DNA of 64,000 bases. It comes from a bacterium. GTDB lineage: Bacteria; Zhuqueibacterota; Zhuqueibacteria; Residuimicrobiales; Residuimicrobiaceae. A program made the position numbers and the translations under genes. Below the pieces are notes generated by a model. That model saw nothing but the letters and a program-made list of their open reading frames with translations. It had not been told where the DNA came from and ran no database searches. The stretch lies in NCBI GenBank assembly GCA_029565685.1, contig JAKQNR010000022.1:124001-188000 (forward strand), read 5' to 3'. Shown piece after piece: positions 44,410 to 56,640 of this stretch; the stretch's first letter is position 1; the number at the start of each line of letters is the position of its first letter.

Positions 44410-46125
44410 ATGAAAAATAAAAAAGTGGCGGAGATGCTCGATCAAATTGCGGATCTGCTCGAGTTTCACGGACAAGTTGTTTTCAAGATCAACGCCTATC
44501 GTAAAGCCAGTCGTGTGATCTCTGAGATGACCGAGGATCTGGAGCAGGTCTGGAAACAGGGACGGCTGGCCGAGATTCCGGGCGTCGGCAAAGGTTTGCA
44601 GGCCCATATCGATGAATTTTTCAAAACCGGGGACATTCGGCAGCGTCAGGAACTGCTGGATCAATCGCCCCGGGAACTGTTTGACCTGCTGGCGGTGCAG
44701 AATTTCGGGCCAAAAACAGCGGCCTTGGCGTTTCGTGAGCTGGGCGTGCAAAGTTTGGCGGATCTGCAACAGGTGATCGATGACGGTCGTTTGGCTGAAC
44801 TGCCGGGCATGGGTGAGAAGAGAGTTGCAAACATCCGCAAGGGTCTGCAGACGCTGCAGACCGCCGGCGAGCGCGTCTCCATCGGCGTAGCTACGCCGCT
44901 GTGCCAAACCGTCATGGACTATTTACGCGAGCAGTCCGAAGCCCAACTAGGACGTCTTTCGCCGGCCGGATCCTTGCGGCGGGGCAAGGAAAGCGTGCAT
45001 GATATCGATCTGGTAGCAGAAACAGAAAACGGCGCCAATCTTATTCAACGGTTTGTGAGCATGCCTGGGGTCACGCGCATTCTCGGCGCCGGCGATACCA
45101 AGGGCAGTATCCTCTTTAATGATCGCATACAGATCGATTTGCGCGCGGTTCCGCCGTCCAGCTACGGCGCGGCGCTGCAGTATTTCACCGGCTCCAAGGA
45201 GCACAACGTGCGCCTGCGCGAGATCGCTCGAGCCGCAGGTTATAAAATCAACGAGTACGGCATTTTCCAAGCAGAGAAGAACGTCGGCGGCCGGCGGGAG
45301 GAGGAGATCTATGAAGCGTTGGGCATGTCCTGGATCCCGCCGGAGCTGCGTGAAGACCGCGGTGAGATCGAATCCGCTTTGCAGGGCAAACTCCCTGAAC
45401 TGATCACCTTTGAGGACATGAAGGCTGAACTGCATGTCCATTCCGCCTACAGCGACGGACAGCTCACCCTGGAGGAGATGGCCCGGCACGTTGCGGACAT
45501 GGGTTACGACTATATGTCTTTCTGCGACCACTCTCAATCCGCCCGCTATGCCAATGGGATGGAAATTCCGCGACTGAAGGAACAGATGGATGCCATCCGC
45601 CGATTGAACAAAAAAATGGCGCCTTTCACAGTGTTGTGCGGAGTCGAGGTGGACATTCGGGCGGATGGCTCTTTGGATTATTCGGATGAGGTTCTGGCTG
45701 AACTGGATTTTGTCGTCGCTTCCATTCACAGCGCTTTTAAAACCGATCCCACAGAGCGGACCATTCAGGCCATGCGCAACCCCTATGTGGACGTGATCGG
45801 CCATCCCACCGGACGTTTGATCTCGCGCCGTGAGGGATTCGCCATCGATCTGAACAGGATTCTACAGGTGGGGGCGGAAACCGGCACGGCTCTGGAGATC
45901 AACTCTTATTGGGACCGGTTGGATCTGGGGGATATCAACGCCCGCGCCGCGGTGCAAGCGGGCGTCAAGCTCTCGATCAACACCGATGCGCATTCGCCGG
46001 AGCATCTGGCCATGGTCCATTTCGGCATTGCCACTGCACGCCGGGGGTGGGTGCGAAAAGAAGATGTGATCAATTGCCTGCCGTTGAGCCGGTTCAAGAA
46101 ATGGCAGAAACGGAGCCGTCTGTAG
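44410..46125 (+). CDS. polX: DNA polymerase/3'-5' exonuclease PolX
   Basis: Bacterial family X repair polymerase fused to a PHP phosphoesterase, 571 residues. N-terminal 8-kDa domain (FKINAYRKASRVISEM) with helix-hairpin-helix IPGVGKGLQAHIDEF and LPGMGEKRVANIRKGL. Polymerase-fold carboxylates lie in VHDIDLVAE and RIQIDLRAV. The PHP domain from about residue 335 has metal ligands AELHVHSAYSDGQ, SFCDHSQSARYANG, CGVEVDIRADG, ASIHSAF, VIGHPTGR and SINTDAHSPEHL. Expected role: gap filling in base-excision repair. Confidence 0.94.
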   Translation: MKNKKVAEMLDQIADLLEFHGQVVFKINAYRKASRVISEMTEDLEQVWKQGRLAEIPGVGKGLQAHIDEFFKTGDIRQRQELLDQSPRELFDLLAVQNFGPKTAALAFRELGVQSLADLQQVIDDGRLAELPGMGEKRVANIRKGLQTLQTAGERVSIGVATPLCQTVMDYLREQSEAQLGRLSPAGSLRRGKESVHDIDLVAETENGANLIQRFVSMPGVTRILGAGDTKGSILFNDRIQIDLRAVPPSSYGAALQYFTGSKEHNVRLREIARAAGYKINEYGIFQAEKNVGGRREEEIYEALGMSWIPPELREDRGEIESALQGKLPELITFEDMKAELHVHSAYSDGQLTLEEMARHVADMGYDYMSFCDHSQSARYANGMEIPRLKEQMDAIRRLNKKMAPFTVLCGVEVDIRADGSLDYSDEVLAELDFVVASIHSAFKTDPTERTIQAMRNPYVDVIGHPTGRLISRREGFAIDLNRILQVGAETGTALEINSYWDRLDLGDINARAAVQAGVKLSINTDAHSPEHLAMVHFGIATARRGWVRKEDVINCLPLSRFKKWQKRSRL

Positions 46126-46193
46126 TGCCGCAGCCGACTGCCGCGCAGCAAGTCCGTCCCGCAGGCTGCGGCGCAGAGCCTCATAAACTTGCG

Positions 46194-46207
46194 CCAAGAA
46201 TTCTTGG
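46194..46207. repeat. Perfect 14-base palindrome in the polX-CPBP gap
   Basis: CCAAGAATTCTTGG, extended to 20 bases with GC ends and one G-T pair. It lies in a 216-base gene-free gap before the protease-mltG-helicase operon and could be an operator. A 9-bp GCCGCAGCC/GGCTGCGGC inverted repeat lies just to its left. Confidence 0.4.
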
Positions 46208-46341
46208 TGCAATTCGTAAAAATAATCAGTACATTAGCTGTTGCGGCCAGCCATCGGCTCGAGCCGCCGCAGGACGGAGGGCCGTTCTCCTGCTGTCGCA
46301 CAATCGATTCCAGGCTTTTTTTCACTAAACGATAAAACCGG

Positions 46342-47070
46342 TTGCCCCGAAAAGAAGAAAAAATTTTCAGTTCCTTGTTAGGTGCGCAGGGTTATTTTCG
46401 CCAGTCTCGCTACCTTAGCTTTGCCCTCATCACCCTCTCTCCGCTCTGGATCCTCTACGAGTTGTTGGCGCTGCAGGCGGGGCGGCATCATCATGCCATT
46501 CTGCGCAATAAAGCGGATGTTCTGCTCAAATATCCGGTGCTGGAATTCGGCGCCGCCGGATGGATCATTCTGGCGCTGCCGATTCTGCTTTGTCTGATCT
46601 ACATCTATCGTCACGAATGGGGCCGGGTGCGGATCACCGTGCCTTTTTTCTTCTATCCGATCATCGAGGGCGCCACCTACGCCAGCGTCATGGGTCTGCT
46701 GATTCATCGCTTGATCGGTGCGCTCTCTTTGGCCGCGCCCACGCTCCAGGGAACCTCGAACCCGGTGATGTTGGCCATGGGAGCGGGCGTGTACGAGGAG
46801 TTGTTGTTTCGCGGATTACTGTACTGGTTGCCCGTGCATCTGATCTTGTTGCGCTGGCGGGAACACCCCATCTATATCTATCTGTTGATGGCCGTGACCT
46901 CTTCTTTTCTCTTCACCCTTTTTCATTATGATGTTTTTTTCATCCGCTGGGATTACGCGGCCGTGTTCCGGCTGATCGCCGGATTGTTTTACTGTTTGCT
47001 CTGTTCGGTCCGTGGTTTGAGCGTGGCCGTCTGGTCCCATTTTTTGTACGACTTTTTTCTGATCTTTTAG
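46342..47070 (+). CDS. CPBP-family intramembrane metalloprotease
   Basis: Polytopic membrane protein of 242 residues with about six hydrophobic segments and the Abi/CAAX protease motifs: EELLFRGLLYW (glutamate pair and arginine), FLFTLFHYDVFF and VAVWSHFLYDFF. Members include prenyl-protein proteases and bacteriocin-immunity-type proteins; the bacterial substrate is usually unknown. The start is TTG 46342 without a strong site. It begins the run of tightly packed genes through nadC. Confidence 0.85.
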   Translation: MPRKEEKIFSSLLGAQGYFRQSRYLSFALITLSPLWILYELLALQAGRHHHAILRNKADVLLKYPVLEFGAAGWIILALPILLCLIYIYRHEWGRVRITVPFFFYPIIEGATYASVMGLLIHRLIGALSLAAPTLQGTSNPVMLAMGAGVYEELLFRGLLYWLPVHLILLRWREHPIYIYLLMAVTSSFLFTLFHYDVFFIRWDYAAVFRLIAGLFYCLLCSVRGLSVAVWSHFLYDFFLIF

Positions 47071-47085
47071 CTAGGACGAATCCAG

Positions 47086-48130
47086 GTGAACCTGAAGATT
47101 ATTCGCATGCCTCTCGTTTGCTTTCTCGGCTTGCTCCTGGCGCTGCTTCTCTGCGTCGCTGTGCCGGTGGTCTACACGCTCTTCTGGCCGTTCTCCGCAG
47201 AGCCGCAGCGGGCTGAGATTAAAATCAACTATGGCGCCTCCGCGGAGCAGATCACGGCTGAATTGAAACGGCTGCAGATCATCCGCAGTGAACAGCGATT
47301 CAAATGGGCGTTGCTTCTGCTGGATAAAAAACACGCGCTCCGCGCCGGCCATTTTTCTCTGCCGGTGCAGGCATCCAACTATACAGTCATCAAAGCCTTG
47401 ACCGAAGGTCCGCAGGTGTACACCAAGGTCACCATACCTGAGGGTCTGCGCGCCAGCGCCGTGGCCGGGATTTTCAAACGGACCCTGGAGATGGATTCCC
47501 TCTCCTTCATGTCCCTGGTGCAGGATTCTGCCCTGATCCGCACTTTGGCCGTCCCAGCGCCATCGCTGGAGGGGTTTTTACTGCCTGAGACTTATCTCTG
47601 CACTTATGGCATGAGCGAACGCCAGGCCGTGACTATGATGGTGCGGCAGTTTAAAAAGGCGGTCTGGGACACGCTGGAGAAACGGTCTCAGGATTTGGGC
47701 TTTTCGGTGGCTGAAATCGTCACACTGGCCGCCATCGTTCAGGCTGAAGCCAGGGTGGAGAGTGAGATGCCGGCGATCGCCTCGGTGTATCATAACCGTC
47801 TGCGCGTCGGCATGCCTTTGCAGGCGGATCCAACCATTCAATACATCATCCCGGACGGTCCGCGCCGCTTGCTGCTGCGGGACCTGGAAATTCCATCGCC
47901 CTACAACACCTATCTCTATCCCGGATTGCCGCCCGGCCCCATCAATAATCCAGGCAAAAAGGCTCTTTGGGCGACGCTCTTTCCTACAGAGACTCCCTAT
48001 CTCTATTTTGTCGCCGATGGCAATGGACGTCACCTTTTTTCCACCACGCTGGCGCAGCATTTACAAGCCAAAAAAGGTTTAGACGCTCTGCGGCGGCGGC
48101 TTGCCCGTGAGCAGAAGGGACGGCGCAGCC

Positions 48131-48138
<8 letters not shown>
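47086..48138 (+). CDS. mltG: Endolytic peptidoglycan transglycosylase MltG
   Basis: Membrane-anchored lytic enzyme that trims nascent glycan strands. One N-terminal membrane helix (MPLVCFLGLLLALLLCVAVPVVY), a LysM-like subdomain (INYGASAEQITAELKRLQII), and the YceG core: VTIPEGLRASAVAGIF, PSLEGFLLPETY, LAAIVQAEARVESEMP with the catalytic glutamate, IASVYHNRLRVGMPLQADPT and YNTYLYPGLPPGPINNPG. GTG start at 47086, 15 bases after the protease gene. Its stop overlaps the helicase start. Confidence 0.94.
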
Positions 48139-50350
<2,212 letters not shown>

Positions 50351-50352
50351 TC

Positions 50353-53300
50353 ATGAATAAAACCTTATGCATCTTGTTGCTGATCGGCTCGCTCCTGTTC
50401 GGGCAAACGGGCCTGATCCAAGAGGAACAGGATTTTCGTTTCGCCGAGCAACTGGCCGCCAAGGGCATGCAGGATCTGGCCGGACTGCAGTATGTGAAAT
50501 ATGCTGAGACCTACCCGTCCAGTCCACGTGCGCCGGAGGCGTTGTTTCGCGCCGCGGAGAGTTATCGACTGCTCAAAGACCATGTCCAATCGGCCGCCCT
50601 CTATCAGCAGCTGATGCTGAAATATCCCCAATCCGCCTTTGTCGACAAGGCGCTGTATCATCGCGCCGACATTCTCATGGCCCATGGCGATTACCTGGAA
50701 GCCGCCTTGAGCTTTGAACGGTTGCGGTTGTTCACCCCCACCAGCGAATGGGCGCCGCTGGCGATGATTCGTGCGGCGCAGTCCTTTTTAGCCGCTGGAG
50801 AGCTGCAGCGGACGCTGGACAGCGCCCATCTTTTTCTGGAAAGTTATCCCGCCAGTCCATTGCGCTCTGAAGCACGCTATATTCTGGCGCAGGTGCGCAG
50901 CCGCCAACAGCAACCTTTGCAGACGTTGCAAGAGTTGGATCGCATTCTCGGCGATCGGGTGCAGGATTCATTGACCGTCAAAGCCCAACTGCTGGCCGGA
51001 CGGACCCTCTATCAGATGGGCAGCTACCAACGCGCCGACAGCCTTTTTCGAATATTGCTGAACAGCCCGGTGACTTGCGATTCTTTGGGAGCCGCGGCGC
51101 TGTATTTCAGCCGACTGCTGCATTATCGCAACGATTTCGCTCAGTCCAATCAGACCATCAAAGCGTTTTTAGCCAAACATCCCATGGCGGCGGAAAAGGA
51201 GCGCCTGCTCTTTTTGCAGGGCGATAATTTTTATGGCTTGCAAGACTATGCCGCGGCGCTGGAGAGTTACGCCACGCTGGCCAAAACTCTGACCGAGCCT
51301 GAGCAGCTTGTCCGCCTCTGGCTGCGTCAAGCCTTTACATTGAAAAAGGCGAATCGAGATGTCGAGGCCTTGAAGAAACTGCAGGATGTTCTGGCCGTGC
51401 CCGACACTCTTTTCCAGGATCGGTCGCTCCGCTCCCTGGCTGAACAGGAGAGCGCTCGCTGGTTGTGCGCACTCGGCCGACCGGCGGAGGCGCTGCAGCT
51501 GCTGCGTCGCGCTCTGAACCACTCGGAAGCAGATCGTGAGGAATTGCTGTTTGTCCTGGCGAGCGTGCAAAAAGATCATCTGAAAGATTATGCGGCTGCA
51601 GCGGAGACCTACATCACGCTGGGGTCTCTGTTTCCCAATGGAGAGCGGCAGGACGATGCCCTGTGGGGTCAGGCGCATTGCCTTGAGTTGCAAGGCCGCT
51701 ATGATGAGGCCCGGCAGCTTTATGCGAGGTACACAGCGGCTTTCCCTGCCGGCGATCAGGTTGAGGAAGCGCAGTCGCGGGAGCATTATTTGCAGAATTT
51801 TTTTCCCATGGATGCGGCAGGCCTGCAGCTGCACCTGCAACGATACATCTCGGAGGTGCTGGCCGGCCTATCGCCGGAGCAGAGCGCTCTGGCCTGGGCG
51901 GAGAAGCTTTCCGGGGCCTTTCATGATTATGCCCAGGCGTTGACCGTCATTCGACAGTTATCCCATACTTCCCTGTCTGCAGAAATACGCGACCGGGTTC
52001 TCGCCCTCGCCGGCCGCTGTCATTTGGCGTTGGCGGAAAAGGCTTTCTACGATGGCCTGCCGGCCAAACAGCAAGCGCATCAGGATTCCTGCCGTCAAAT
52101 CGTCCGTGCGTTGCCGGGCGATCCGCGTGCGCGTATACTCGGCGAGCGGTTGTTCATGCAGCAGATTTTTTCTTTTCACGATGCCAGACAGCGGCTGGAA
52201 TTTATGAATGCCCCGCAATCCAGGGAAGCGATGAACGCGCTCTCAGATTCTAGCCGTAAAGAGTTAGGATTGGCATTAGCCGAAAGCTACTACGAAGCAG
52301 CCAATGACAAGGATCCTGCGTTTTTACGAAATGGAATGAGTCTCTGCCGGCCATTGACCGATGCGGCGGTCCCTTTGTCAATGAGAACCAGGGCGCGGCT
52401 GCTGCAGGCCCGTTTCTATCGTTCTTTGAATCGGCCCGATTCAGCAGCTATGGCGTTGCATCAACTGGTCATGGAGAATCCCGGCCATCCACTCGCCGCT
52501 CCAGCCTGGTGGGAATTAGCCGAGCTGCGGCAGGAGAGCGGTAAACCAGAAGAGGCCTTGTCGCTGTATCAGGACATCCAAGCCATGTACCCCTACAGCG
52601 AATGGGCTGCCAAAGCTCAGCAGGCCCAATGCCGGCTGCTTTTTCAACAGGGTCGATACTCTGATGCCGGCGGCTGTGTGGAAAAAATTGAAAGCTTTCG
52701 CGTTCCGCAGGACTTGGCCTTGTTTTTTCCACAACAGGTGGATGACAACCAGCTCTGGTTTTACGCCTCCAGTCAGGAAGCGGCCGGCGATCCGATGACC
52801 GCGGTCAAGGCTTATCAGACGTATTTGCTTAAAAGCTCTAACGCGGGTCGGCGCGCCATGGCATTGATGCGGCTGGCTGACCTTTCCGCGCAACTGGGGT
52901 ATGGCCAGGCCAGCCTGGGACATTATCAGGAGCTGCTCACGCATTATCCGCAGGACAGTCTGGCTGTTTCCGCGCGAAGATCTTTGGCCGATGGTCTGTT
53001 CCGCCGGCACGATTATGCCGGCGCAAAGACGCACTATGTCAAATTGAAAGCCGAGGCCGGCCCGGAACTGCGACGTTATGCTGAAAGTCGAGAAATCGTC
53101 TGCGAATATAGATTAAAAAACAGTGCAGCAGCGAAGCGGCTCGCAGAGGCGTTCAAGAAGCAGTATTCGGACCGCCAGAGCGAATCCCAGTTCCTGCTGG
53201 AGGAGGCGGAGCTTGCCATGGCGGCCAAGGATTTTAAATCCGCTGAGAGTCTGTATCGCGACGTCGCCGGCAAGGTTAAAGAGTCCGCCGAGGCCAGCCA

Positions 53301-54033
53301 GGCTGAACTGGGGCTGGCGCGCCTGTACATTCTGCTGAATAAGAATGACGACGCTTTGCGCCTGTTGACCACCATCCCGGACCGCTACAAAGATCCCAAG
53401 GTGGCCGGCGCCGCCTATGTGACGTTGGGTGAGTTCTATTACGCCAATCAGCAGTTCGAAAACTGTATTAACGCCGGCCGCAAGGCCTATGAGCTGGTCG
53501 GCGCACCCGAAGAAAAAGCGCAGGCCATGCAGCTGCTCATCCGCGTTTATGACGATGTGCACATGTGGGATCGCGGCATCAGTCTGCTGCGTGAGTATCT
53601 GCAAACCTATCCTCAGGCAGAAGATCTGGTCAACCGCAAGGTGCAGTTGGGCATCTTTTTGATGAATCTGAAAGAGTATGATCGCGCCATCGCCTATTTG
53701 AAAGAGCTGAAATGGTCGGTGGATGCAGAGACAGAAGCCGAGATTCAATATTGGATCGCCAAGTCCTATAACGAACGCGGTTCTGCCGGCGAGGCGATCA
53801 TCGAATATCTCAAGGTCAAATATCTGTGCAAACCCACCAAGCTGCCCTGGGGCACTACGGCGCTCTATGAGGCCGGCCAGGCGTATTATAAACTGGGCGA
53901 GCTGGAAAAAGCCCGGTCGCTTTATCAAAGTATTGTCCGTGAACTGGGTTCCGCTGATCAATTCGGCCGCGTGGCCGCTGAAAGGGTGCACGAGATCGAC
54001 CTGGAGCTGGCGAAAACGGAAAAGAGATCCTGA
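50353..54033 (+). CDS. Large secreted TPR-repeat protein
   Basis: ATG 50353, with GGAG 14 bases upstream, gives 1226 residues: a signal peptide (MNKTLCILLLIGSLLFGQTG) and then TPR-like helix pairs almost end to end, many of the BamD/YbgF kind (ETYPSSPRAPEALFRAAESY, LFLESYPASPLRSEARYILA, LFPNGERQDDALWGQAHCLE, YLQTYPQAEDLVNRKVQLGI, YAAALESYATLAK). No catalytic motif is visible. It probably scaffolds an envelope complex in the periplasm. It follows the helicase stop by two bases and its stop overlaps nadC, but a functional link with these genes is not evident. Confidence 0.8.
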   Translation: MNKTLCILLLIGSLLFGQTGLIQEEQDFRFAEQLAAKGMQDLAGLQYVKYAETYPSSPRAPEALFRAAESYRLLKDHVQSAALYQQLMLKYPQSAFVDKALYHRADILMAHGDYLEAALSFERLRLFTPTSEWAPLAMIRAAQSFLAAGELQRTLDSAHLFLESYPASPLRSEARYILAQVRSRQQQPLQTLQELDRILGDRVQDSLTVKAQLLAGRTLYQMGSYQRADSLFRILLNSPVTCDSLGAAALYFSRLLHYRNDFAQSNQTIKAFLAKHPMAAEKERLLFLQGDNFYGLQDYAAALESYATLAKTLTEPEQLVRLWLRQAFTLKKANRDVEALKKLQDVLAVPDTLFQDRSLRSLAEQESARWLCALGRPAEALQLLRRALNHSEADREELLFVLASVQKDHLKDYAAAAETYITLGSLFPNGERQDDALWGQAHCLELQGRYDEARQLYARYTAAFPAGDQVEEAQSREHYLQNFFPMDAAGLQLHLQRYISEVLAGLSPEQSALAWAEKLSGAFHDYAQALTVIRQLSHTSLSAEIRDRVLALAGRCHLALAEKAFYDGLPAKQQAHQDSCRQIVRALPGDPRARILGERLFMQQIFSFHDARQRLEFMNAPQSREAMNALSDSSRKELGLALAESYYEAANDKDPAFLRNGMSLCRPLTDAAVPLSMRTRARLLQARFYRSLNRPDSAAMALHQLVMENPGHPLAAPAWWELAELRQESGKPEEALSLYQDIQAMYPYSEWAAKAQQAQCRLLFQQGRYSDAGGCVEKIESFRVPQDLALFFPQQVDDNQLWFYASSQEAAGDPMTAVKAYQTYLLKSSNAGRRAMALMRLADLSAQLGYGQASLGHYQELLTHYPQDSLAVSARRSLADGLFRRHDYAGAKTHYVKLKAEAGPELRRYAESREIVCEYRLKNSAAAKRLAEAFKKQYSDRQSESQFLLEEAELAMAAKDFKSAESLYRDVAGKVKESAEASQAELGLARLYILLNKNDDALRLLTTIPDRYKDPKVAGAAYVTLGEFYYANQQFENCINAGRKAYELVGAPEEKAQAMQLLIRVYDDVHMWDRGISLLREYLQTYPQAEDLVNRKVQLGIFLMNLKEYDRAIAYLKELKWSVDAETEAEIQYWIAKSYNERGSAGEAIIEYLKVKYLCKPTKLPWGTTALYEAGQAYYKLGELEKARSLYQSIVRELGSADQFGRVAAERVHEIDLELAKTEKRS

Positions 54034-54899
54034 TGAAGCCCACAGCGCTGGAAGAAACACGGCTGTTGATCCGACACGCGCTGGCTGAGGATTTGGGCGA
54101 GCGCGGGGACATCACCACGCAAGCGCTTTTCGATTCCGGCCGGATCATCGATGCCGAGATGCTGGTGAAGCAGAACGGCGTACTCTGCGGTCTGGATGTC
54201 GCTATACAGGTGTTCCACGAGGTGCATCCCGGCGTAACGGTTGAAAAGCTGGCAGAGGATGCGCAAAAAGTTGCAGCCGGCGCCATCATCTGCCGAATCA
54301 CCGGTCGGGCGGATGCGCTGATCACGGCTGAGCGCACGGCGCTGAATTTCATCGGGCGTCTGTCCGGCGTGGCCACCCTGACCCGTTTGTTCGTGGACCG
54401 GGTGGCCGGCACCTCGGCAAAAATATTGGATACGCGCAAGACCACTCCCGGCTGGCGGCGGCTGGAAAAATACGCCGTGGCCTGCGGCGGCGGCGTCAAC
54501 CATCGCATGGGCCTTTATGATCTTTTTTTGATCAAAGACAACCACATCGCTGCCGCCGGCGGCATCGCTGCGGCGGTGGCCGGTTGCCGGGAGTATATGC
54601 GCCGCAATCGGTTCACCGCCTCCATCGAGGTGGAGACCAAGACCCTGGAAGAGCTGGAACAGGCGCTGGCGTTGGACGTTGACCGTATCATGCTGGATAA
54701 CATGCCCCTGGCGCTGATGCGCCGTTGTGTGCAGAGGGTCAACCAACGTGTTCCGCTCGAGGCGTCCGGCGGCGTCTCTCTGGAGACTGTGCGGGCGATC
54801 GCGGAGACCGGCGTGGACTTTATCTCCATCGGCGCCCTCACCCATTCCGCACCAGTGCTGGACATCAGTCTGGAAGTGATTCCGGAACAAAATGGGTGA
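54033..54899 (+). CDS. nadC: Nicotinate-nucleotide pyrophosphorylase (carboxylating)
   Basis: Makes nicotinate mononucleotide from quinolinate and PRPP in de novo NAD synthesis, 288 residues. Features: RHALAEDLGERGDITTQALF, ERTALNFIGRLSGVATLT, KILDTRKTTPGWRRLEKYAV, CGGGVNHRMGLYDLFLIKDN, IEVETKTLEELEQAL, IMLDNMP, LEASGGVSLETVRAIAETGV and ISIGALTHSAP. ATG 54033 shares one base with the preceding stop. The quinolinate-forming genes nadA and nadB are not present. Confidence 0.95.
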   Translation: MKPTALEETRLLIRHALAEDLGERGDITTQALFDSGRIIDAEMLVKQNGVLCGLDVAIQVFHEVHPGVTVEKLAEDAQKVAAGAIICRITGRADALITAERTALNFIGRLSGVATLTRLFVDRVAGTSAKILDTRKTTPGWRRLEKYAVACGGGVNHRMGLYDLFLIKDNHIAAAGGIAAAVAGCREYMRRNRFTASIEVETKTLEELEQALALDVDRIMLDNMPLALMRRCVQRVNQRVPLEASGGVSLETVRAIAETGVDFISIGALTHSAPVLDISLEVIPEQNG

Positions 54900-54947
54900 T
54901 CCTGCTGTTTAATAGATAAATCGAAAAGTACAAACAGTGATGAAGCT

Positions 54948-56468
54948 ATGGCAGACAATAAAAATACACCCACTGCAGAGCAGCTGCGCAAGGATGTTTC
55001 CGAGTTTTTAAAGAATCGGTACGGCGACCGGGTGGACATTCCGCCGGACGCGGATCTCTCCGGAGAACCGCCCAGAGGAGGGGAAAGGGAACATCCGCCG
55101 TCCAAAATACAATTTGACCTGAAACCGTCCGAGTTGGAGGCGCACCTGCGACAATATGTCGTCGGCCAGGATGAAGCCATCGAGGTGCTGGCCACCAAGA
55201 TTTGCACCCATTTCAATCGCATGAAGATGGAGATGGAGACAGAAGAGCTGGGTGAACTGGTCGGCAATATCAAGAGCAACGTGCTGATGATCGGCCCCAC
55301 CGGCGTCGGTAAAACCTATCTGATCAAACTGATCGCCAAAAAGATCGGTGTGCCCTTTGTCAAGGCGGATGCAACCAAATTCAGCGAGACCGGCTACGTG
55401 GGCGGCGATGTCGAAGATCTGGTTCGCGATCTGGTGCGCGAGGCCAACGGCTCCATCAAGTTGGCCGAGTACGGCATCATCTATCTGGATGAAATCGATA
55501 AGATCGCCTCTTCCGGCAACTTTATCGGACCTGATGTATCGCGCACCGGCGTTCAGCGCAACCTCCTCAAGTTGATGGAAGAATCCGAGGTGGATCTGAA
55601 AACGCCGCATGATCTAGCCGCACAAATGGAAGCGGCTATGGAGGCGCAGCGCACCGGCAAAGTGTCGCGCAAAAAAGTCAATACCAAGAACATCCTTTTT
55701 GTCATGAGCGGCGCGTTCTCCGGTCTGTCGGACATCATTCGGCGCCGCCTGAATCAACAGCCCATCGGATTCCGCCCTGCAGATGACCAACTGGATAGAA
55801 CAGAGGACCTGGACCTGCTTAAAAAAGTCCGCTCCGAAGACTTGATCAAGTACGGTTTCGAATCCGAGTTCGTCGGACGCCTTCCGGTCGTGGTCACGCT
55901 CAACGATCTGGATGTGCAGGGGCTGTTGCGCATCCTGCAGAATCCGAACAGCACCGTCATTCAGGGTAAAAAGCGGGACTTTAAAGCATACGGCATCAAT
56001 ATCCATTTCGAGCCAGAAGCCCTGCAACTGTTGGCGGAAGAAGCGTTCAAAGAACACACCGGCGCCCGCGGTCTGGTCTCTGTCAGTGATCGCCTGTTGC
56101 TGAAATACGAAAAAAAACTGCCCGACACGCAGATCACCGAGTTTCACGTCACCGAGCGGACCGTGCGAAATCCGCAGGAGGAACTCGATCAATTGCTCAT
56201 CAGCCATTCCATTAAAAAGTTTCAGAAAAGGTTCCTGGCCGCCAATGGCATCGTGATCTCTTTCACCAACGGCGCTCTGGAGCTTTTAAAACAGCTGAGC
56301 CTGGAAAAAGGGCAAGACCTGGAACAGGTTTGCAGCGATCTGCTGCATGATTATGAATATGGTCTTCGTCTATTAGGCTGTGATCATTTCACCATCGATG
56401 AAGAGATCGTCAACAATCCCAAGACCCGTCTCGAGCAACTGATCAAGAAAGCCTATGAGAAAAAATAG
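54948..56468 (+). CDS. ClpX-like AAA+ unfoldase lacking the zinc-binding domain
   Basis: ATP-driven protein unfoldase related to ClpX, 506 residues against the usual 410-430. The core is clear: PSELEAHLRQYVVGQDEAIEVLA, Walker A LMIGPTGVGKTYLI, ADATKFSETGYVGGDVEDLV, Walker B GIIYLDEIDKIA, sensor region NILFVMSGAFSGLSDII and ESEFVGRLPVVV. An IGF tripeptide (QQPIGFRPADD) sits where ClpX contacts ClpP. The N-terminal C4 zinc domain of ClpX is absent, replaced by about 50 polar residues, and about 100 extra residues follow the core. It may serve ClpP with different substrate choice. No clpP is nearby. Confidence 0.85.
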   Translation: MADNKNTPTAEQLRKDVSEFLKNRYGDRVDIPPDADLSGEPPRGGEREHPPSKIQFDLKPSELEAHLRQYVVGQDEAIEVLATKICTHFNRMKMEMETEELGELVGNIKSNVLMIGPTGVGKTYLIKLIAKKIGVPFVKADATKFSETGYVGGDVEDLVRDLVREANGSIKLAEYGIIYLDEIDKIASSGNFIGPDVSRTGVQRNLLKLMEESEVDLKTPHDLAAQMEAAMEAQRTGKVSRKKVNTKNILFVMSGAFSGLSDIIRRRLNQQPIGFRPADDQLDRTEDLDLLKKVRSEDLIKYGFESEFVGRLPVVVTLNDLDVQGLLRILQNPNSTVIQGKKRDFKAYGINIHFEPEALQLLAEEAFKEHTGARGLVSVSDRLLLKYEKKLPDTQITEFHVTERTVRNPQEELDQLLISHSIKKFQKRFLAANGIVISFTNGALELLKQLSLEKGQDLEQVCSDLLHDYEYGLRLLGCDHFTIDEEIVNNPKTRLEQLIKKAYEKK

Positions 56469-56546
56469 ACAGAGGGGTTGATCCGGATCGGGCGCACTTT
56501 CTGCACTCGGCTTCCGGCGTACGCGAGTGAATTCGTTGCTCGCCCC

Positions 56547-56576
56547 AAAAGCCGCTTGATTCAAGGCGGCTTTTTT
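56547..56576 (+). terminator. Intrinsic terminator after the ClpX-like gene
   Basis: AAAAGCCGC (56547-56555), loop with TTG/CAA pairing, GCGGCTTTTTT (56566-56576). Strong stem and T-run; it closes the polX-to-clpX-like block. Confidence 0.85.
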
Positions 56577-56640
56577 AATATATTTTCAGCGCTCAGTCTG
56601 TTTCTGAGCTTTCTACCGCAGGTTCAATGAGGAGCAGCGT

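Noticed and set aside
45862..46325. Minus-strand frames beside polX (one with a phrase like LHQEFLAQVYEALR)
   Set aside because: They overlap the PolX PHP domain, need a frameshift to join, and match no family I recognise.
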